Below, in pieces: positions 59,450 through 64,000 of a stretch of DNA of 64,000 nucleotides. Where the stretch lies: assembly GCF_036013745.1 (NCBI RefSeq), contig NZ_CP107880.1, positions 3,968,001 through 4,032,000 of the forward strand, in the 5' to 3' direction. The translations under genes were made by a program, and so were the position numbers. The notes beneath the pieces are model-generated. The model saw only the letters and a program-made list of their open reading frames with translations. It searched no databases and was not told the DNA's origin. Position 1 is the first letter of the stretch. Each line of letters opens with the position of its first letter. Origin of the DNA: Streptomyces sp. NBC_00483 (GTDB taxonomy: Bacteria > Actinomycetota > Actinomycetes > Streptomycetales > Streptomycetaceae).

Positions 59450-60266
59450 GCGGGGCACGGTCCTTGCCGAGTCGGCGCGGACGTACCGGCTGGTGGGCGG
59501 GATGTGGATCCGGTCCACGATGACGTACCGGGCATCGTTCCTGATGACGGTCTTCGGGAACTTCGCGGTGACAGGACTGGAGTTCGTCGGGATCCTGCTG
59601 ATGTTCTCGCAGGTGGACAAGCTCGGCGGGTACGGGCTGTCCGAGATCGCCTTTCTGTACGGGGCGGCGGGCACGTCCTTCGGCCTGGCGGATCTGGCGT
59701 TCGGGTCGGTGGGGCGGCTCGGGCAGCGGGTGCGGGACGGCACGCTCGATACGTTCCTGGTGCGGCCCGCGCCGGTGCTCGCGCAGGTGGCGGCGGACCG
59801 GTTCGCGCTGCGCAGGCTGGGGCGGGTCACGCAGGGCGCGGTGGTCCTCGCCTACGGCCTGACCGTGATCGACGTGGCGTGGACGCCGCTGAAGGTGCTG
59901 CTCGTCCCGGTCCTGGTGGTCAGCGGCGGCGCCATCTTCACGGCCGTGTTCATCGCGGGCGCGGCCTTCCAGATCGTCGCGCAGGACGCCTCCGAGGTGC
60001 AGAACGCGGCGACGTTCGGCGGCAACGCCATGCTCAGCTATCCGCCGACCGTGTTCGGCGACACGCTGTTGCGCGGCGTCACGTTCGTGCTGCCGCTCGC
60101 CTTCGTGAACTGGCTGCCCGGCCTCTACATCCTGGGCCGCCCCTATCCGCTCGACCTGCCGCGGTGGGTGGCGTTCGCGCCGCCGCTGGTGGCGGCCGTC
60201 TGTCTGGCCCTCGCGCTGTCCGCCTGGCGGGCGGCGCTTCGTACGTATCGCAGCACGGGGAGTTGA
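59442..60266 (+). CDS. ABC-2 family transporter permease 2
   Basis: 274 residues from GTG 59442. Six helices, with the shared motif QRVRDGTLDTFLVRPAPVL in the first cytoplasmic loop. Its TGA overlaps the ATG of the ATPase gene. It forms a heterodimeric channel with permease 1. Confidence 0.8.
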   Translation: MAERGTVLAESARTYRLVGGMWIRSTMTYRASFLMTVFGNFAVTGLEFVGILLMFSQVDKLGGYGLSEIAFLYGAAGTSFGLADLAFGSVGRLGQRVRDGTLDTFLVRPAPVLAQVAADRFALRRLGRVTQGAVVLAYGLTVIDVAWTPLKVLLVPVLVVSGGAIFTAVFIAGAAFQIVAQDASEVQNAATFGGNAMLSYPPTVFGDTLLRGVTFVLPLAFVNWLPGLYILGRPYPLDLPRWVAFAPPLVAAVCLALALSAWRAALRTYRSTGS

Positions 60267-61273
60267 TGGTGGAAATGGGCCCCATGGGTGACGAGACGGG
60301 TGACGAGTTCATTCGCCTCGACGAGGTCGAGAAGGTCTTCGACGTACGCCGCAAGACGGGCTTCATGCGGCGGGAGCGGCGCGAGGTGCGGGCCGTGGAC
60401 TCGCTGAGCTTCACGGTGCGCCGCGGCGAGATGGTCGGCTACATCGGGCCGAACGGCGCGGGCAAGTCGACGACGATCAAGATGCTGACGGGGATCCTCA
60501 CGCCGAGCGGGGGCCGGCTCCGGGTCGCCGGCATCGACCCCTCACGCGAACGGTCCCGCCTCGCGCACCGCATGGGCGTGGTCTTCGGCCAGCGGACGAC
60601 GCTGTGGTGGGATCTGCCGCTGATCGACTCGTACCGCCTGATGCGGCGCATGTACCGGATCGAGGACGGCCGCTACGAGGAGAACCTGGCGCGCCTCGTC
60701 GAACTCCTGGAACTGGACGACCTGTTGGACGCGCCCGTGCGCCAGCTCTCGCTCGGCCAGCGGATGCGCGGCGACATCGCGGCGGCGCTGCTGCACGACC
60801 CCGAGGTGCTGTACCTGGACGAGCCGACGATCGGCCTCGACGTCGTGTCGAAGGTCAAAGTACGCGGATTCCTCCGGGACTTGAATGCCGACCGCGGCAC
60901 GACGGTACTGCTCACGACACACGACCTCACCGACATCGAGCAGCTGTGCCGCCGCGTGATGGTCATCGACCACGGGAAGCTCATGTACGACGGTGAGCTG
61001 GAGGGCCTGCACGCGACGGGCGGCGCGGCGGCGGAGCGGACGCTCGTGGTCGATCTGGAGCGTGAACTGCCGCCTCTGGACGTCGAGTTCGCGCGGGTGG
61101 TGAAGGTGGAGGGGGCGCGGCAGTGGCTGGCGTTCCCGGCCGGGCAGTCGGCGGCGCCGCTCGTGGCGCGGATCGCCGAGCGGTATCCGATGGTCGACCT
61201 GTCGGTGCGCGAGCCGGACATCGAGGCGGTCATCGCGCGAATGTACGCGAGGGGCACGTCCGTCACGCCCTGA
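60266..61273 (+). CDS. ABC transporter ATP-binding protein (NatA/DrrA-like)
   Basis: 335 residues from the ATG overlapping the permease 2 stop. Walker A GPNGAGKST, signature LSLGQRMRGDIAAALLHDP, Walker B VLYLDEPTIGLD, H-loop TTHDL. The helical insertion with FGQRTTLWWDLPLIDSY identifies the subgroup associated with two ABC-2 permeases. A C-terminal domain of about 90 residues follows. The exported substrate is unknown. Confidence 0.85.
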   Translation: MVEMGPMGDETGDEFIRLDEVEKVFDVRRKTGFMRRERREVRAVDSLSFTVRRGEMVGYIGPNGAGKSTTIKMLTGILTPSGGRLRVAGIDPSRERSRLAHRMGVVFGQRTTLWWDLPLIDSYRLMRRMYRIEDGRYEENLARLVELLELDDLLDAPVRQLSLGQRMRGDIAAALLHDPEVLYLDEPTIGLDVVSKVKVRGFLRDLNADRGTTVLLTTHDLTDIEQLCRRVMVIDHGKLMYDGELEGLHATGGAAAERTLVVDLERELPPLDVEFARVVKVEGARQWLAFPAGQSAAPLVARIAERYPMVDLSVREPDIEAVIARMYARGTSVTP

Positions 61274-61292
61274 CATACGTACGCTGACCCCT

Positions 61293-62033
61293 ATGACGGA
61301 CGAATCCGGCCGACCGAGGCCCTCCGCTGACACCCCCGAACTACGCGCGTCCGACGCCGACCGCGAGCTCGTCGCCGAGCGGTTGCGGGACGCGCTCGCG
61401 GAGGGGCGGCTCGACATGGAGGAGTTCGGCGAGCGGCTCGACGCGGCGTATCAGGCGCGTACGTACGGGGAGTTGGCGCCGCTGACGAAGGACCTGCCGG
61501 TCGGGGCGGGCGCTTCGGGGGCCGTGAGTTTCGTGAAGGAGCCGCTGCCGGAGGGGGCCGTCGACTGGGCTTCGCGGATCCGGGGCGAGGCGAGTTCCAC
61601 GTGGGGCGTCGGGGTCATGTCCGGGTTCCAGCGCAAGGGGCGGTGGACGGCGCCGCGGCGGTTCAACTGTTTCGCGTTCTGGGGCGGCGGCGAGATCGAT
61701 CTGCGCGAGGCGGACTTCGAGGCGCGCGAGGTCGTGATCAACTGCGTGGCGGTCATGGGCGGGATGAACGTGGTCGTGCCGCCGGGCGTCGAGGTCGTGG
61801 TGCGTGGCATCGGCATCATGGGCGGCTTCGACCACAGCGAGGAGGGCGTGCCGGGGGACGCGGGCGCGCCGCGCGTGGTGGTCACCGGGTTCGCTTTCTG
61901 GGGCGGCGTCGGCGTGGAACGCAAGGTCACCCGCGCGGAACGCCAACGCCTCAAGGCGGCGCGGCGGCAGGAGAGGTTGGACCAGCGGTCGGAGCGGCGG
62001 CGGCTCGACCGGGGGCCGGACGAGTCCCGCTGA
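61293..62033 (+). CDS. DUF1707 and LiaF-like domain protein
   Basis: 246 residues. The N-terminal DUF1707 domain reads LRASDADRELVAERLRDALAEGRLDMEEFGERLDAAYQART. The middle resembles the LiaF/cell-wall-stress beta-helix domain (CFAFWGGGEIDLREADFE ... VAVMGGMNVVVPPGVEV). The C-terminus is strongly basic and helical, with no transmembrane helix. It may sense or localise to the membrane in wall stress. Confidence 0.75.
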   Translation: MTDESGRPRPSADTPELRASDADRELVAERLRDALAEGRLDMEEFGERLDAAYQARTYGELAPLTKDLPVGAGASGAVSFVKEPLPEGAVDWASRIRGEASSTWGVGVMSGFQRKGRWTAPRRFNCFAFWGGGEIDLREADFEAREVVINCVAVMGGMNVVVPPGVEVVVRGIGIMGGFDHSEEGVPGDAGAPRVVVTGFAFWGGVGVERKVTRAERQRLKAARRQERLDQRSERRRLDRGPDESR

Positions 62034-62056
62034 CGGCCCGGCGCCGGTCTGCGCCC

Positions 62057-62100
62057 TGGGGCTCTGCCCCAGACCCCGCTCCTCAATCGCCGGAGGGGCT
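62057..62100 (+). repeat. Dispersed intergenic palindrome, copy E
   Basis: Full-length copy (TGGGGCTCTGCCCCAGACCC ... CTCAATCGCCGGAGGGGCT) after the DUF1707 gene. It abuts copy F in inverse orientation. Confidence 0.8.
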
Positions 62101-62106
62101 CTATTT

Positions 62107-62144
62107 GGCCCCGCCGGCGCTTGAGGCGCCGGGGCGGAGCCCCT
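62107..62144 (-). repeat. Dispersed intergenic palindrome, copy F
   Basis: Inverse copy (GGCCCCGCCGGCGCTTGAGG ... GGGGCGGAGCCCCT) immediately after copy E. The pair lies between the convergent DUF1707 and rdgB genes and could terminate both. Confidence 0.75.
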
Positions 62145-62153
62145 AGGGGTGGC

Positions 62154-62759
62154 TCAGACCAGCAGGTCCCGGACCACCGGGACCAGTGCCCGGAACGCCT
62201 TTCCTCGGTGGGAGATCGCGTTCTTCTCGTCGGCCGTCAGTTCGGCGCACGTGCGGGTGTCACCCTCGACCTGGAGGATCGGGTCGTAGCCGAAACCACC
62301 CGACCCCGCAGGGGCGTGCCGCAGCACCCCACGCAACTGCCCCTCGACCACCCGCTCCGTACCGTCCGGCAACGCAAGCGCCGCCGCACACGCGAAGTGG
62401 GCCGTACGGTGACGGTCCTCGTCGATGTCGCCGAGCTGCGCCAGCAACAGATCCAGGTTCGCCTGGTCATCACCGTGCTTGCCGGCCCAACGCGCCGAGA
62501 AGATCCCGGGAGCACCGCCCAGGACATCGACGCAGAGGCCGGAGTCGTCGGCGACGGCGGGCAGCCCGGTGGCCTGGGCAAGGGCATGGGCCTTGAGAAG
62601 GGCGTTCTCGGCGAACGTCACGCCGGTCTCACGGACGTCCGGGACCTCGGGATACGCGTCGGCGCCGACCAGCTCGTGGGGCAGTCCGGCGTCGGCGAGG
62701 ATGGAGCGGAGCTCGACGATCTTGCCGTTGTTACGGGTGGCGAGGATGAGGCGGGTCAT
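62154..62759 (-). CDS. rdgB: Non-canonical purine NTP pyrophosphatase (RdgB/HAM1)
   Basis: 201 residues from ATG 62759 with TGGAGGC upstream. Signature motifs are LATRNNGK, ADDSGLCVDVLGGAPG, GGFGYDPI and SHRGKAF. It hydrolyses dITP, XTP and similar nucleotides to monophosphates, keeping them out of DNA and RNA. It follows rph with one small lipoprotein gene in between, a common actinobacterial arrangement. Confidence 0.95.
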   Translation of the reverse strand: MTRLILATRNNGKIVELRSILADAGLPHELVGADAYPEVPDVRETGVTFAENALLKAHALAQATGLPAVADDSGLCVDVLGGAPGIFSARWAGKHGDDQANLDLLLAQLGDIDEDRHRTAHFACAAALALPDGTERVVEGQLRGVLRHAPAGSGGFGYDPILQVEGDTRTCAELTADEKNAISHRGKAFRALVPVVRDLLV

Positions 62760-62805
62760 GCCTCCAGTATCCAGCCCCTGGCCGGCCACCCGCACGCCCC
62801 GTGAC

Positions 62806-63198
62806 CTACGACGAGGTGCAGACCTTGGTCAGCTCGCCCGCGGAGTCGGTCACCGGGGTGACGTCCGGCGCCTCGTCGCCGTTCTTGATCGACGTACGGA
62901 CGTTGCCCACCGCCTTGTTGAGGTCGTCGACGGCCTTCGAGACATCCGCGTTGTCGGTCTTGTCGCCGATGTCGTCGAGGTTCTTGTCGATCTTGTCGAG
63001 GGACTCGCCGGCCTGCGTCGGGTCGTTGGACGCGTTCTCCACGGCCTGCTGCAGGTCGGTCACGCTGTCGGCGATGGAGTCGGCGGTGCGGGCACAGTCG
63101 AGTGCCTTGTCGACGGCCGAGCAGCCGACGGTGGCCGGAATCGCGACGAGTGCCGCGGTGGCGGCCAGTATGGCGAGACGTCGGTGGCGCGCGGGCAT
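62806..63198 (-). CDS. Small secreted lipoprotein
   Basis: 130 residues from ATG 63198 with GGGGGAGGA upstream. The lipobox ATVGC makes Cys26 the lipidated residue. The mature part is helical and Asp-rich with a heptad-like pattern (DSIADSVTDLQQAVENA ... LDKIDKNLDDI) and a second and third Cys. It is probably a coiled-coil envelope protein with no recognised family. Confidence 0.7.
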   Translation of the reverse strand: MPARHRRLAILAATAALVAIPATVGCSAVDKALDCARTADSIADSVTDLQQAVENASNDPTQAGESLDKIDKNLDDIGDKTDNADVSKAVDDLNKAVGNVRTSIKNGDEAPDVTPVTDSAGELTKVCTSS

Positions 63199-63364
63199 GG
63201 AAGGGTCCTCCCCCTGAAGTACGGACGGCTGGACGGCAGTTGGCGTCGTACGCCGTCCACCCACCCGTAGTGACGCAGTCGATGGCTGTGCGGTTGCTGT
63301 GCCCGGCCACCCTACTTGGGGAGTTCTTTACCTGGTCGAGGAGCCAGGCGGCGACCCGACCGCC

Positions 63365-64000
63365 CTAGGAGAGGGTCTCCTCCAGGGCCTTGCGCTGGAT
63401 CGCCGCGAGCTCGTCGCAGCCCCCGACGGCCAGGTCCAGAAGCGCGTTGAGCTCGTCGCGCGCGAAGGGCTCGGCCTCGGCGGTGCCCTGGATCTCGACG
63501 AAGCGGCCGTCGCCGGTGCAGACGACGTTCATGTCGGTGTCGGCGCGCACATCCTCCTCGTACGGGAGGTCGAGCATGGGGACACCGTCGATGATGCCGA
63601 CGGAGACGGCGCTCACCGTGCCGGTCAGCGGCTTGCGGCCGGCCTTGATGAGCTTCTTGCCCTGGGCCCAGGAGATGGCGTCGGCGAGCGCCACATACGC
63701 GCCGGTGATGGCGGCCGTGCGGGTGCCGCCGTCGGCCTGGAGGACGTCGCAGTCGAGGACGATCGTGTTCTCGCCGAGGGCCTTGTAGTCGATGACGGCG
63801 CGCAGCGAGCGGCCGATCAGGCGGCTGATCTCGTGCGTACGCCCGCCGATCTTGCCGCGGACGGCCTCGCGGTCGCCGCGGGTGTTCGTGGAGCGCGGGA
63901 GCATCGAGTACTCGGCGGTGACCCAGCCCTCTCCGCTGCCCTTGCGCCAGCGCGGGACGCCCTCGGTGAAGGAGGCGGTGCAGAAGACCTTGGTGTCTCC
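63365..64000 (-). CDS. rph: Ribonuclease PH (5' partial)
   Basis: 211 residues are visible; the N-terminus lies beyond base 64000. RNase PH motifs: [48 protein letters not shown] and [17 protein letters not shown]. It trims tRNA 3' ends phosphorolytically. The 166 bases after its stop, before the lipoprotein start, hold only that gene's promoter region. Confidence 0.95.
   Translation of the reverse strand, partial: GDTKVFCTASFTEGVPRWRKGSGEGWVTAEYSMLPRSTNTRGDREAVRGKIGGRTHEISRLIGRSLRAVIDYKALGENTIVLDCDVLQADGGTRTAAITGAYVALADAISWAQGKKLIKAGRKPLTGTVSAVSVGIIDGVPMLDLPYEEDVRADTDMNVVCTGDGRFVEIQGTAEAEPFARDELNALLDLAVGGCDELAAIQRKALEETLS

Noticed and set aside
1..64000. Prophage or integrative element
   Set aside because: Three tRNA genes and an HNH pair were suggestive, but no integrase, excisionase, portal, terminase or attachment-site duplication was seen.

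Overview
The window is a piece of a Streptomyces chromosome. The base composition is very GC-rich with strong third-position GC, genes start with GTG or TTG as well as ATG behind purine-rich ribosome binding sites, and the gene families (cslA-glxA, GAF-ANTAR, LAXTG/class E sortase, DUF397, DUF5753, DUF3618, DUF6412) are typical of that genus. Both edges cut genes: an amino-acid/ectoine-type ABC ATPase on the left and RNase PH on the right.

Layout. 1-1.7 kb: ABC ATPase and IclR regulator. 1.8-7.3 kb: two tRNA-Lys(CTT) genes in inverted orientation enclose an acyl-CoA synthetase, an AA10 copper monooxygenase with two DasR-type operators, an SPFH protein and an NlpC/P60-like peptidoglycan-binding protein. 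7.7-12.7 kb: cellulose-synthase-like cslA, translationally coupled to the radical copper oxidase glxA, and a convergent GH6 lipoprotein. With the monooxygenase and its two neighbours this is the recognisable tip-glycan locus of streptomycetes. 12.8-15.4 kb: GAF-ANTAR protein, class F sortase pair and a 176-bp palindromic MITE-like element. 15.4-21 kb: HAD phosphatase, a 2-aminoethylphosphonate-type ABC importer and its HutC/GntR regulator. 21-29 kb: LAXTG surface protein, ROK regulator, Gfo/Idh/MocA dehydrogenase with a haem-binding-type protein, second LAXTG protein, FAH-family enzyme, YidC paralogue with DUF6412 protein. 28.7-36 kb: HxlR regulator divergent from an MFS exporter with twin operators, FtsX-like permease, sodium:solute symporter pair, class E sortase.

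36.2-44.6 kb is an accessory islet with visibly lower GC. It carries divergent SRA-HNH and PLD-helicase-DUF3427 genes (predicted modification-dependent restriction), an ATPase/XRE-DUF5753/DUF397 regulatory group, and a DUF559/AbiEi-like gene. 44.9-51 kb holds housekeeping and stress genes. 51.1-52.7 kb has an unusual tRNA and a tandem pair of HNH endonucleases. 52.7-64 kb returns to core genes: ProP-type transporter, Bcp peroxidase, DUF3618, GroES-like protein, a guanidine-III riboswitch with an SMR exporter, class A PBP, a three-gene ABC-2 transporter, DUF1707 protein, RdgB, a lipoprotein and RNase PH.

Six copies of a short intergenic palindromic repeat are scattered through the window, and several predicted long N-terminal extensions are just translations of it. 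The strongest leads are the restriction islet, the DasR-linked glycan locus between inverted tRNAs, the odd tRNA at 51.2 kb, the palindromic element at 15.2 kb, and the guanidine-III riboswitch. Everything was read by eye from the sequence; family names rest on recognised motifs, not on database searches.
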